Assembly (NCBI GenBank): GCA_041821265.1
Contig: JBGUEQ010000006.1
Location: 57,172-121,171 of the forward strand
Length of the DNA stretch: 64,000 nt
Source: Lachnotalea sp041821265
GTDB taxonomy: Bacteria; Bacillota; Clostridia; Lachnospirales; Lachnospiraceae
Direction: 5' to 3'
The translations under genes were made by a program, and so were the position numbers. Under the pieces are notes generated by a model that saw nothing but the letters and a program-made list of their open reading frames with translations, made no database searches and was not told where the DNA came from. Shown here piece by piece: positions 33,666-42,501 of the stretch; the first letter of the stretch is position 1, and each line of letters begins with the position of its first letter.

Positions 33666-35189
33666 ATGTTAGAGAATAATGAAAATCAAGAAAACAGTAA
33701 TAATTCGAATTATTACGAAAATTCAAACAGTAACACTACCGACAGTAATAACAATGGCGCATCTGAAGGAAGTGATGATGTATATAGCCGTTCTTATTAC
33801 AAATCTCCATATGAAGATTCTAATACAACGTTTAATACAACAACTAATAATTCAGTATCAGGTGGAGGTACAGGGAACAACAATAACAAGAAGAAAAATA
33901 ATAAAGGAGAATTTGGAAAAAAGCTAGCGGTGGTAGCAACTTTATCAGTGATTGGAGGCGGGCTGGCTGGTGCTTCATTTGAAGGAGTAAGATATATTTC
34001 AAACAATATGAACCAAGCTCAAGTTGCGTCAGTGGATTTGTCAGGAGTTGATGCTACAGCAGATGCATCACAGACCATTGATAACACCCAAAACACAGAT
34101 GGAGCAGAAAGTATTGTAGGTACTGATTCAACAATAAATAGTACTACAACAACTCAATTAGCAACAACAGTTTCAGATGTATCAAGTGTAGTGGAAGCGG
34201 TTGTGCCATCGGTAGTATCTATTACAAATGTAGGAACCATGCAAGTTCAAGTACCTGATTTCTTTGGCACATATGGCAATGGAACAGAAGGTAATACTTA
34301 TGAACAGCAACAAGAATCAAGTGGTTCTGGAATTATAATAGGTAAAAATGATACAGAACTATTGATTGTTACTAATAATCATGTGGTTGCAGATTCTACC
34401 ACCTTATCAATTGGTTTTGTTGATGACAGTGTTGTAGATGCTAAAATAAAAGGAACAGATGCTGATTCAGATTTAGCAGTTATTGCAGTTACATTATCTG
34501 ATATTGATAGTGATACATTAAGTAAGATTGCAGTTGCAGAGCTTGGTGATTCCGATCAATTAAAGGTTGGTGAAGTAGCAATAGCAATTGGGAATGCGTT
34601 AGGATATGGACAGTCTGTAACAACAGGAGTCATTAGTGCAACAGAGAGAGAAGTAACAGTGGATAATGTGACAAGTAGTTTACTACAAACAGATGCAGCA
34701 ATTAACCCTGGAAATAGTGGCGGAGCATTACTTAATATGCAGGGACAAGTAATTGGTATTAATTCATTAAAATATTCTTCTACAGACGTAGAAGGTATGG
34801 GATATGCAATACCTATTTCAGCTGCAATACCAATTATTAATGAATTGGTTACAAAAGAGACAAAAGATAAAGTAGATTCAACAGAAACTGGTTATTTGGG
34901 AATTGCAGGAGTGGATGTGTCCGAAGAGGCATCAAGTACTTATAACATGCCAACTGGTGTATACGTTGCTCAAGTTATAGATGGTAGTGCTGCCCAAACA
35001 GCAGGAATTAAAAAAGGCGACATTATAACTAAGTTTGATGGAAGTAGCGTATCATCGATGGAGACATTACAAGATACATTGCAATATTATGCAGCAGGTA
35101 CTGATGTTGCGATAACGGTTCAATCTGCGCAAGATGGAGAATATGTAGAAAAAGATATTACGGTAACATTAGGACGTAAAGTAGGATAA
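33666..35189 (+). CDS. htrA: HtrA/DegP-type membrane serine protease
   Basis: 507 aa. An Asn/Ser-rich cytoplasmic tail of ~90 residues and one membrane segment (about 95-115) precede a Thr-rich linker, the trypsin-like domain and one PDZ domain (about 410-500). The triad is H239 (TNNHVV), D269 (DSDLAV) and S351 (NPGNSGGALL). It degrades or refolds damaged exported proteins at the cell surface. It is single-gene by orientation and spacing. The next 80 bases lack a clear hairpin; a strong terminator is found only beyond an inserted repeat element. Confidence 0.95.
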   Translation: MLENNENQENSNNSNYYENSNSNTTDSNNNGASEGSDDVYSRSYYKSPYEDSNTTFNTTTNNSVSGGGTGNNNNKKKNNKGEFGKKLAVVATLSVIGGGLAGASFEGVRYISNNMNQAQVASVDLSGVDATADASQTIDNTQNTDGAESIVGTDSTINSTTTTQLATTVSDVSSVVEAVVPSVVSITNVGTMQVQVPDFFGTYGNGTEGNTYEQQQESSGSGIIIGKNDTELLIVTNNHVVADSTTLSIGFVDDSVVDAKIKGTDADSDLAVIAVTLSDIDSDTLSKIAVAELGDSDQLKVGEVAIAIGNALGYGQSVTTGVISATEREVTVDNVTSSLLQTDAAINPGNSGGALLNMQGQVIGINSLKYSSTDVEGMGYAIPISAAIPIINELVTKETKDKVDSTETGYLGIAGVDVSEEASSTYNMPTGVYVAQVIDGSAAQTAGIKKGDIITKFDGSSVSSMETLQDTLQYYAAGTDVAITVQSAQDGEYVEKDITVTLGRKVG

Positions 35190-35269
35190 GAGCTAATGTA
35201 AAAGAATTAGGAAAAAGGATTTTTTTATAACACAAGAATAGAATAAATAATATTTTTACTTAAAAGAGT

Positions 35270-35401
35270 ATAACCATTCAGTACCTTTATAGTTACCGCT
35301 ACGCGATGCATACAAAATGAATGAAAATTGCATCTTGGCGATACAAATCTCGGGTTTTGCTTCGCAAAAACACCTCGAGTTTATGGGTACTGAATAGTTA
35401 C
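35270..35401 (+). mobile_element. MITE-like palindromic element A2
   Basis: 132 bp. TAACCATTCAGTACC (35271-35285) and GGTACTGAATAGTTA (35386-35400) are inverted copies with one mismatch. The interior is reversed relative to copy A1 (GTTACCGCTACGCGATGCAT here). Flanks AAAAGAGT (35262-35269) and AAAATGGT (35402-35409) match at 6 of 8 bases, a decayed target duplication. It sits between htrA and its probable terminator. Confidence 0.75.
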
Positions 35402-35407
35402 AAAATG

Positions 35408-35491
35408 GTATCTATTATTAGAGTGATTCACATACGAGAAGAATAAGAAAATTTATTCTCACGTATATAATCTAATAGTAGATACTTTTTT
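35408..35491 (+). terminator. Long rho-independent terminator
   Basis: GTATCTATTATTAGA (35408-35422) pairs with TCTAATAGTAGATAC (35471-35485), 14 of 15 positions, with a nested ATACG.../...CGTAT stem inside, then T6 (35486-35491). Very likely ends the htrA transcript. Confidence 0.8.
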
Positions 35492-35599
35492 AATCGCTCA
35501 TACGATCATTTTACGATAAAAACAGACCATTCACGCTCGCAAAAGGTCTTTTCACGCTAAACTATATATATTTTATAAAAAATGTGGTATTTTATATGT

Positions 35600-35840
35600 G
35601 TAAACCTAGAAGAGCAATGCTTATTTCGATAAGGATGATTATGAAATAAGTAATTGTGGGGAAACTTCAATATTAGGTAAATAATTACAAGGGTGTTTTA
35701 GTAACGATAAGTTACGCAACGTAAATTAATAGCAATTGAAATTTCACGAATCACATTTCAATTGTTGAAGGGTAAACAACTGTCTAACGGTGACACATAA
35801 GGGTGTGCCATCGTTAGAAGCTTGCATAAATCAAGGAGTT
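35600..35840 (+). ncRNA. Candidate structured RNA or long leader
   Basis: No gene lies between 35190 and 35955. In this part several helices can form in series: CTTATTTC/GAAATAAG (35620-35627, 35643-35650), GTAAC/GTTAC (35701-35705, 35711-35715), CAATTGAAAT/ATTTCAATTG (35733-35742, 35755-35764) and CTAACGGTG/CATCGTTAG enclosing ACAC/GTGT (35784-35817). The density of paired elements in AT-rich DNA suggests an RNA or a cis-acting leader of the gene at 35956. I do not recognise the class; covariation has not been tested. Confidence 0.35.
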
Positions 35841-35955
35841 ACGTTTCAGGAAAAAAGATTGGAGGTATTTGAATTTTTAAGGACAATATAAACGGCAAGA
35901 GACATTATTAATCTAATTAATTAATTAATTAATGACTATACTAGGAGGACATACT

Positions 35956-36885
35956 ATGAGTAATTCCAAAATAAATGAAGTTTATAATAAATCCATAAAA
36001 GACAATTTTGTTGTAATGTATGAAAATATCAATCATTCAAAAGAAAAAAATGCAAGATTGAAAAATTATAATGATGGAATAAATTTAAAAAAAATAATTG
36101 AATATACAGATGATGTAGCCGAGCTAATGAGAAAGTTGTATGAAAAAATAACATTAAATCTGGAAGATTATTTTCTTGGAAAAAATGATATAATCGATAT
36201 TAGTAATAAGCTAAAAAACAATTATATATCTATTAAAAATTATTGTGTAACGTCTGAATTATGTAAAGAGAATAATGAAGCGTATAAATGCAAAATACTT
36301 AAGGATATTTACCGTAATTATAGATATAATACTGTGATAGCAGCAGTTAACATAAATGATATTGAGGGAAGAAAAATAGCATCTGATACTACAGGTACTG
36401 ATAAAGACTTGGAAGAATATTACGTATATTACAATTCAGATTACTATTTTAAATGTGGTGAATTAAGAGAAGCGCTAAAGGATATAGTGGAAAAGTTAGC
36501 GGTAGAAGAGAAAATAACAACCTTCGATATACAAACAATTGATAATAGAAAAAGATATGTATATGACTATGGTTTCAACTATGCGTGGTCGTGGAGTAAT
36601 AAAATAAATTTTGATAGTGGTGTGCGCATTAATAAAAATTTAATACCTCCAGAAAATATTAAGGTTTTTTATATTGCATATATTGATGCAAACAAAGATA
36701 ATAAAGTGACTGTGAATTTTGAAGGAAATAACATTGAGGCTAATATAAAGGCTAAAGAGCAATTAGATCAGAGCAATATTAATATTTTGGAATTATTAGA
36801 TAAAAAAAGTATGATGTTATTCAATGATACTAAATTAAAGGATTTTTTAGAGTCATTTTATGTTTTTTCAAAAGAAGATAATTAA
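35956..36885 (+). CDS. Unrecognised 309-aa protein
   Basis: GGAGG lies 8 bases before this ATG; an upstream in-frame ATG at 35932 has no such site and falls in a TTAA tandem run (about 35913-35933). The protein is rich in Lys, Asn, Ile and Tyr, with no signal peptide or membrane segment. The N-terminal ~110 residues look helical (KLYEKITLNLEDYF), the middle (YRYNTVIAAVNINDIEGRK) and C-terminal parts look mixed alpha/beta. Very high AT content, unlike htrA and clpX on either side, hints at recent acquisition. No family or function can be given. Confidence 0.65.
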   Translation: MSNSKINEVYNKSIKDNFVVMYENINHSKEKNARLKNYNDGINLKKIIEYTDDVAELMRKLYEKITLNLEDYFLGKNDIIDISNKLKNNYISIKNYCVTSELCKENNEAYKCKILKDIYRNYRYNTVIAAVNINDIEGRKIASDTTGTDKDLEEYYVYYNSDYYFKCGELREALKDIVEKLAVEEKITTFDIQTIDNRKRYVYDYGFNYAWSWSNKINFDSGVRINKNLIPPENIKVFYIAYIDANKDNKVTVNFEGNNIEANIKAKEQLDQSNINILELLDKKSMMLFNDTKLKDFLESFYVFSKEDN

Positions 36886-36915
36886 AAATGATAAAATAGA
36901 TTTGTATATTTAAAC

Positions 36916-36942
36916 GTTACTGTGAACTTCGTTCACAGTAAC
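36916..36942 (+). terminator. Perfect 12-bp hairpin after the 309-aa gene
   Basis: GTTACTGTGAAC (36916-36927), TTC loop, GTTCACAGTAAC (36931-36942). The following sequence is AT-rich with a T6 run about 20 bases on. The rest of 36886-37209 holds only the palindromic element A3. Confidence 0.55.
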
Positions 36943-37017
36943 ATTTAAGCTGTCTTCACTATTTTTTCATAATTCTTTACTTGTACGCTTTGTGTATCTA
37001 AGATATAATAATATAAT

Positions 37018-37158
37018 GTAACCATTCAGTACCTTGCAAATAATGGTATATGTTGTGCACAAAATGTAAGGATATTACATTTTGAACTTCTAAAATGTGA
37101 TATCCTTACATTTTAGGCATATTGCGTGACGTGAACTATGAAGGCACAGAATAATTAC
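37018..37158 (+). mobile_element. MITE-like palindromic element A3 upstream of clpX-like gene
   Basis: TAACCATTCAGTACCTT at the left and AAGGCACAGAATAATTA at the right are imperfect inverted copies of the A-type ends. The centre forms a 23-bp stem with one mismatch (37061-37083 with 37092-37114, 8-nt loop). No flanking duplication was found, so it is older or rearranged. It ends 51 bases before the ATG at 37210 and would form the leader or promoter region of that gene. Confidence 0.65.
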
Positions 37159-37209
37159 CATGTATAAATACAAAGCGATAGAAGTAATAGAAAGGAATTA
37201 ATATAAAAT

Positions 37210-38637
37210 ATGTCAAAAAATGAAGATATAGTAATAGATGCAGTTGATAAACAGGAAAAGAAGACAAACGAAAATAATTCAAATGAAGATGATTATGAAG
37301 ATATATGTTATATGTGTAGAAGACCAGAAAGTAAAGTTGGGAAAATGATAGAGCTTCCCAATAATATACATATCTGTTCAGATTGCATGCAAAAAACGTT
37401 TGATGCTATGGGTAATGGAGGCTTTGGATATGACGATATTATGGAAATGTCTAATATGCCAAATTTAAATATGGTCAATCTTGCGGACTTGCAAGATTCT
37501 ATTCCTAAGAAACAAAAGATTAAGAAGAAAAAGCCAAAAGATGAGACAAAAAGTCCGGAATTAGATATTAAAATGATTCCCGCACCACATAAGATTAAAG
37601 CAAGTTTAGATGAATATGTGATAGGACAAGAACAGGCTAAGAAAGTGATTTCGGTTGCAGTATACAATCATTATAAGAGAGTTTCTACTAATTCTATGGA
37701 TGATATTGAAATTGAGAAATCTAATATGCTAATGATAGGACCTACTGGAAGCGGAAAAACTTACTTAGTTAAGACGTTGGCAAGGATACTAGATGTTCCG
37801 TTGGCTATAACAGATGCGACTTCTTTGACAGAAGCAGGTTATATAGGTGATGATATAGAAAGTGTTGTATCTAAACTTTTAGCCGCAGCAGATAATGATG
37901 TCGAAAAGGCAGAACGAGGAATTATATTTATTGATGAAATAGATAAGATTGCTAAGAAAAAGAATACAAATCAGCGTGATGTAAGCGGTGAATCGGTGCA
38001 GCAGGGAATGCTTAAATTGCTAGAGGGTGCAGAAATCGAAGTACCCGTAGGTGCAAATAGTAAAAATGCTATGGTACCACTTACTACAATTAATACTAAA
38101 AATATATTATTTATATGTGGTGGAGCTTTTCCAGATTTAGATGAGATAATTAAAGAGAGATTAAATAAAGAATCATCTATGGGATTTAAAGCTAATTTAA
38201 AGGATAAATATGACAAGGATTTAAATGTTGTTAATAAAGTAATTGGTGATGACCTTAAGAATTTTGGTATGATACCTGAATTTATAGGACGTCTTCCAAT
38301 CGTATATACACTTGATAGTTTGACGAAAGAAATGTTAGTTAAGATTCTTAAAGAACCAAAGAATGCTATATTGAAACAGTATCAGAAATTATTAGAGATT
38401 GATGAAGTTCAGTTGAATTTTGATGATAATGCGTTAGAATCGATTGCAGAGAAAGCATTAGAGAAGAAAACAGGTGCGAGAGCATTAAGAGCCATTATAG
38501 AGGAATTTATGCTAGACATTATGTATGAAATACCAAAGGATGAGAATATAGGAAGCGTAACAATTACAAGAGAATATATTGAGAATACAGGCGGACCTAT
38601 TATTGATATGCGCGGTGTTCTTAAAATTGAAGAGTAA
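37210..38637 (+). CDS. Divergent ClpX-like AAA+ unfoldase
   Basis: 475 aa. The N-terminal zinc-binding domain keeps two C-x2-C pairs (CYMC, CSDC) but is shifted by ~35 acidic residues, and the linker to the AAA+ domain is longer than in housekeeping ClpX. Walker A is GPTGSGKT, Walker B IIFIDEIDKI, the pore loop GYIGDD (GYVGED in typical ClpX), and the ClpP-contact loop reads MGF rather than IGF/LGF. C-terminal sensor-2 region GARALR is present. It should unfold proteins for ClpP; clpP is not adjacent, so this is probably a second, specialised copy rather than the housekeeping clpX. Confidence 0.88.
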   Translation: MSKNEDIVIDAVDKQEKKTNENNSNEDDYEDICYMCRRPESKVGKMIELPNNIHICSDCMQKTFDAMGNGGFGYDDIMEMSNMPNLNMVNLADLQDSIPKKQKIKKKKPKDETKSPELDIKMIPAPHKIKASLDEYVIGQEQAKKVISVAVYNHYKRVSTNSMDDIEIEKSNMLMIGPTGSGKTYLVKTLARILDVPLAITDATSLTEAGYIGDDIESVVSKLLAAADNDVEKAERGIIFIDEIDKIAKKKNTNQRDVSGESVQQGMLKLLEGAEIEVPVGANSKNAMVPLTTINTKNILFICGGAFPDLDEIIKERLNKESSMGFKANLKDKYDKDLNVVNKVIGDDLKNFGMIPEFIGRLPIVYTLDSLTKEMLVKILKEPKNAILKQYQKLLEIDEVQLNFDDNALESIAEKALEKKTGARALRAIIEEFMLDIMYEIPKDENIGSVTITREYIENTGGPIIDMRGVLKIEE

Positions 38638-38704
38638 TATAGCATTGTTATTTATAAACTATTAGTCTTAAACAGAGTAGGGTATAAAATATGATTAAAA
38701 CACA

Positions 38705-38733
38705 TTGACAAACATCGATATGTAGTTTATTAT
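38705..38733 (+). promoter_or_regulatory. Predicted promoter/operator of the ars operon
   Basis: TTGACA (38705-38710), 17-nt spacer, TATTAT (38728-38733). ACAT-CGAT-ATGT in the spacer is a small inverted repeat, a plausible ArsR site that would block RNA polymerase in the absence of metalloid. Confidence 0.6.
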
Positions 38734-38763
38734 AAGGATATAATCAATTCAAGGAGGAACATG

Positions 38764-39039
38764 ATGAATAATACGGAAACAGCAAAAGTGTTTAAGGCAT
38801 TTTGTGATGAAAGACGTTTAGAAATTCTGGAATTACTACAAAATGGTGAACAATGCGCTTGCAAATTATTAGAAGAATTGGATATTAGTCAATCTACTTT
38901 ATCCCATCATATGAAAACCTTGTGTGATTCAGGTATTGTTATCAGCCGCAAGGAGGGGAAGTGGACGCACTACTCAATCAGCAAAGAGGCAAGCAAGCAA
39001 GCGGCAGATTTACTTCTTACAATAACAAAATGTGAATAA
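38764..39039 (+). CDS. arsR: ArsR-family metalloid-responsive repressor
   Basis: 91 aa winged helix (AFCDERRLEILELL; LDISQSTLSHHMKTLCDSGIV recognition helix; KEGKWTHYSI wing). ECACK-like Cys residues (QCACK) in the helix before the recognition helix are where As(III) binds in ArsR proteins. The start at 38764 gives 6-base spacing to GGAGG; the ATG at 38761 is too close. It should repress its own operon until arsenite or antimonite binds. Confidence 0.92.
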   Translation: MNNTETAKVFKAFCDERRLEILELLQNGEQCACKLLEELDISQSTLSHHMKTLCDSGIVISRKEGKWTHYSISKEASKQAADLLLTITKCE

Positions 39040-39137
39040 TTACGAAAGTATAACATATAATAGTAATTAGGAAGGCACTACGTGCCAAAATGCACACCTC
39101 GTGGAGAAGAAATATATTGCTACGCAATCCACTCGGG

Positions 39138-39173
39138 TATAAGAAAGTGTCTGTAAATAGACACTTTCTTATA
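39138..39173 (+). terminator. Perfect 15-bp hairpin between arsR and the permease gene
   Basis: TATAAGAAAGTGTCT (39138-39152), loop GTAAAT, AGACACTTTCTTATA (39159-39173). No free T-run; it may partly terminate or protect the arsR message, allowing different levels for regulator and pumps. Confidence 0.5.
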
Positions 39174-39231
39174 AAACAACACATCTATATATATAAATAT
39201 TTAGTTATATCAATATAAGGAGAACAACATT

Positions 39232-40242
39232 ATGGAAGCTATGAAATCTTTTGGTCTTTTTATTCAAAATCAAGTATTAGCAATGAAATGGTTGAATGAG
39301 TTAATTGGTAATTTTTTAACTGCAGTGGGATTGGACCTAAGTGGTAAATTAGGAGGGAGTCTTCAGTTTTTTATTTATGACACAATTAAAATATTTATTC
39401 TTTTATCCGTTCTTATTTTTATTATTTCATATATTCAAAGTTTCTTTCCACCAGAAAGAACAAAAAAAATATTAGGTAGATTTAATGGGATTACAGCAAA
39501 TACATTAGCTGCATTGTTGGGCACGGTTACTCCGTTTTGTAGTTGCTCATCGATACCATTATTTATTGGATTTAGTAGTGCGGGTTTGCCTGTTGGTGTA
39601 ACGTTTTCGTTTTTAATTTCATCTCCATTAGTAGATCTTGGATCACTTATTTTACTTATGAGTATATTTGGGGCTAAGGTTGCGGTAGCATATGTGGTAG
39701 TTGGTTTAGTTTTGGCGGTTCTTGGTGGTACATTAATACAGAAACTTGGAATGGAAAAATATGTTGAAGATTTTATTAAGGCGACAAGTTCAGTGGATTT
39801 AGAGGCACCAGAACTTACGAAGAAGGAACGTATGATTTATGCAAAAGAACAAGTTCAGGCAACTGTAAAAAAAGTATTTTTATATGTTTTGATAGGTGTG
39901 GGAATTGGAGCAATTATTCATAATGTAATACCTGCACATATTATACAGGCGATTCTTGGCTCTAATAATCCATTTTCCGTAATATTAGCAACTGTTGTAG
40001 GTGTACCAATGTATGCTGATATATTTGGCACCATTCCGATTGCAGAGGCGTTATTTGCAAAGGGAGTAGGACTTGGAACCATATTAAGTTTTATGATGGG
40101 AGTTACAGCGCTTTCCCTGCCATCTATGATAATGCTTAGAAAAGCTGTGAAACCAAAGCTATTAGGAGTGTTTGTAGGAATTGTTACTGGTGGAATTATT
40201 ATAATTGGATATTCATTCAATGCACTTGAGGTGTTTTTTTAG
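39232..40242 (+). CDS. ArsP/PF03773-type permease
   Basis: 336 aa with about eight to ten membrane segments. The motif TPFCSCSSIPLFIGFSSAGLP (Cys pair) is diagnostic of the permease family that includes ArsP, an exporter of trivalent organoarsenicals. ISSPLVDLGSL and GVPMYADIFGTIPIAEAL are the other conserved loops. Between arsR and ACR3 genes it probably exports organic or inorganic As(III). SD AAGGAG precedes the ATG. Confidence 0.85.
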   Translation: MEAMKSFGLFIQNQVLAMKWLNELIGNFLTAVGLDLSGKLGGSLQFFIYDTIKIFILLSVLIFIISYIQSFFPPERTKKILGRFNGITANTLAALLGTVTPFCSCSSIPLFIGFSSAGLPVGVTFSFLISSPLVDLGSLILLMSIFGAKVAVAYVVVGLVLAVLGGTLIQKLGMEKYVEDFIKATSSVDLEAPELTKKERMIYAKEQVQATVKKVFLYVLIGVGIGAIIHNVIPAHIIQAILGSNNPFSVILATVVGVPMYADIFGTIPIAEALFAKGVGLGTILSFMMGVTALSLPSMIMLRKAVKPKLLGVFVGIVTGGIIIIGYSFNALEVFF

Positions 40243-40435
40243 TAGAATCGTAAATAGTAGAAGATAATAGAATATAATGAGTCAGTATTTTCATAGTTAT
40301 AATAAACGAATTAATATGTTTATTACTGTAGGCGTTCAAGTGTCTACAGTAATGAAAATGTAGTTGCTAAAAGGTTATGAATAAAGAGCAACGCGGATTA
40401 AAAATATCCATGTTGACTAACAAGGAGGAATTGTT

Positions 40436-40777
40436 ATGGGATTATTCAAAAAGAAAAAAGAAGAAGTAAGTAGTTGTAGTTGTAGTTGTGGTGAAACAAC
40501 AGATAGCACAAAACAGGAAAATGAAAATTCGTTATCGGAGGAAGCAGTTAAAGTGTTGGGTTCAGGATGTGCCAAATGTAATGAACTTGAGGCAAATGTA
40601 AAATCGGCGTTGGAGCAATTGGGAATGGATACAAAGATTGAACATGTTACAGATTTTACTAAAATAGCAGCCTATGGAGTTATGAGTACACCAGCATTGG
40701 TAGTGGATGGTAAAGTAGTTTCCTATGGTAAAGTTCTGAAAACAGAAGAAGTTGTTAAATTAGTAAAAAATTTATGA
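40436..40777 (+). CDS. Small thioredoxin-like redox protein
   Basis: 113 aa. A charged, Cys-rich N-terminus (SSCSCSCGE) precedes a thioredoxin-like domain with GSGCAKCNELE (C-x-x-C) and STPALVVDGKVVSYG (cis-Pro), the TM0996/MTH895-type redox-active disulfide family. It often accompanies ArsP-like permeases and may reduce or deliver the metalloid. The stop overlaps the next small ORF. Confidence 0.88.
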   Translation: MGLFKKKKEEVSSCSCSCGETTDSTKQENENSLSEEAVKVLGSGCAKCNELEANVKSALEQLGMDTKIEHVTDFTKIAAYGVMSTPALVVDGKVVSYGKVLKTEEVVKLVKNL

Positions 40778-40908
40778 CTCAAGAACAACAGCTTTTTGAG
40801 TATTTAAAAAGGAAATTAAATGAAATACCAAATTATGAAGAGGATGTTGTGAATTACAGGAAGTGTAAAGTGCTGGATCTATGTAGTTGTAAAAGGAAGG
40901 AGAATTAA
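40774..40908 (+). CDS. 44-aa Cys-containing small protein, coupled
   Basis: ATG overlaps the thioredoxin gene stop (ATGA) and the TAA lies 3 bases before the ACR3 ATG. The peptide starts MTQEQQLFEYLKRKL and ends with a short Cys cluster, CKVLDLCSCKRKEN (three Cys). The tight fit in the operon and the Cys residues argue that it is translated. No family recognised; a metalloid-binding carrier is a guess. Confidence 0.6.
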   Translation: MTQEQQLFEYLKRKLNEIPNYEEDVVNYRKCKVLDLCSCKRKEN

Positions 40909-40911
40909 GAG

Positions 40912-41979
40912 ATGAGTAAAGAAAAGAAAGAAGAAAAAATAGAGGGTATCGGGTTTTTTGAGAAATACCTTACATTATGGGTTGGTATATGTATGATTGT
41001 AGGCGTTTTAATTGGAAAATTTCTTCCCGTCATTCCACAATTTCTTGGAAAATTTGAATATGCTAATGTATCGATACCAATTGCCATTTTAATATGGTTA
41101 ATGATTTATCCAATGATGATGAAAGTAGATTTTCAAAGTGTAAAGACGGTTGGGAAGAATCCAAAAGGCTTGTTCGTTACTTGGATTGTAAATTGGTTAA
41201 TTAAACCATTTACAATGTTTGGAATCGCATATTTCTTTTTCTATGTTGTATTTTCAAATTTTATAACACCTGAACTTGCGAAAGACTATTTATCTGGAGC
41301 AGTACTATTAGGAGCGGCCCCATGTACAGCAATGGTATTTGTATGGAGCCATCTTACAAAAGGAAATCCGGCATATACGGTAGTCCAGGTTGCAACCAAT
41401 GATTTAATTATATTAGTTGCATTTACACCTATAGTAGCATTCTTACTTGGGGTGAATGGAGTTGAAATTCCATGGATCACGCTGATACTATCGGTTATTT
41501 TATTCGTAGTTATTCCGTTGATTGGAGGAGTTTTAACGAGGACAGTAGTTACGAAGAACAAGGGAACCGAATATTTTCAAGAAACATTTATACCTAAATT
41601 CAGTAATGTTACTACAATTGGCTTATTGCTAACTTTAGTTATTATCTTTTCTTTTCAAGGAACTGTTATTCTTGAAAATCCCGTTCACATTGTATTAATT
41701 GCAATACCACTTATTATTCAAACATTTTTAATTTTCTTTATTGCCTATTTTACAAGCAAGTTACTTAAATTACCACATGATATTGCTGCACCAGCAGGAA
41801 TGATTGGTGCATCTAATTTTTTTGAACTAGCAGTGGCGGTAGCCATATCATTATTTGGTGCAAAGAGCCCAGTTGCATTGGCAACAATAGTGGGCGTATT
41901 GGTTGAAGTACCGGTTATGTTAACGTTAGTCAAGATCGCCAATGGTACAAAGCGATGGTTTCCATCTAGTAATATGTAA
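40912..41979 (+). CDS. acr3: ACR3-family arsenite efflux transporter
   Basis: 355 aa with ten membrane segments. GAAPCTAMVFVW carries the conserved Cys of segment 4 that is essential in ACR3; ASNFFELAVAVAISLFG is the conserved region of segment 9 with its Glu. It exports arsenite using the proton motive force. No arsenate reductase (arsC) is in the operon, so it handles As(III) directly or relies on a reductase elsewhere. AAGGAGG lies ahead of the ATG. Confidence 0.95.
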   Translation: MSKEKKEEKIEGIGFFEKYLTLWVGICMIVGVLIGKFLPVIPQFLGKFEYANVSIPIAILIWLMIYPMMMKVDFQSVKTVGKNPKGLFVTWIVNWLIKPFTMFGIAYFFFYVVFSNFITPELAKDYLSGAVLLGAAPCTAMVFVWSHLTKGNPAYTVVQVATNDLIILVAFTPIVAFLLGVNGVEIPWITLILSVILFVVIPLIGGVLTRTVVTKNKGTEYFQETFIPKFSNVTTIGLLLTLVIIFSFQGTVILENPVHIVLIAIPLIIQTFLIFFIAYFTSKLLKLPHDIAAPAGMIGASNFFELAVAVAISLFGAKSPVALATIVGVLVEVPVMLTLVKIANGTKRWFPSSNM

Positions 41980-42153
41980 ATAATTAGTAAATATGTATTC
42001 AAATTTATTAGGCGTTATTTGGTATAGATCACACTAATTATGGATATAAAAATGTATGAGCGAAATGTTATCAAAGCTATACGATGCAACAGCAACTAGA
42101 TAAGTTAGATCTAGTGGAATGTTGTAAAAATTTACATCATGTTTGATAAAGCC

Positions 42154-42187
42154 GGCAGTACCACATCTTAGTTGAGTGGTATCTGTC
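42154..42187 (+). terminator. Imperfect hairpin after ACR3
   Basis: TACCAC/GTGGTA with flanking CAG/CTG, followed by a T-rich stretch with T5. A plausible terminator of the ars operon. The gap 41980-42599 otherwise holds a degenerate repeat and the next promoter. Confidence 0.4.
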
Positions 42188-42254
42188 GCTTTCTAGTTTG
42201 TTTTTGGTTTTCACATTTTTGTTAGAAGCTTCTACAGATGGATCCCCTACTTAT

Positions 42255-42310
42255 GATATCAGGATTTTGTTTTGTAAAACACCTCATGTTATTGAGTCCT
42301 AAATAATTAC
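42255..42310 (+). repeat. Degenerate end of an A-type palindromic element
   Basis: AGGATTTTGTTTTGTAAAAC, then ACACCTCATG and CCTAAATAATTAC, lines up with the right half of element A2 (35350-35401). The left half and target duplication are not evident. Confidence 0.5.
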
Positions 42311-42501
42311 AAATATTGTATTGTATCCGATTAAATATTTTAGAATATAACAAGCGATTAATATAATTATTCATAAAAAATATATTTTAAATACGTTAAA
42401 AGTATAAATAAAGCAAATTATAAGCAATACACATTGGAAATAATATAAGAATTATACAAAAATATACAAAATAAAGAAAAGATATCATACAAATTATATG
42501 A

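Noticed and set aside
35401..35955. Riboswitch of a known class upstream of the orphan gene
   Set aside because: No c-di-GMP, cobalamin, SAM, glycine or T-box landmarks could be recognised; kept only as an unclassified structured region.
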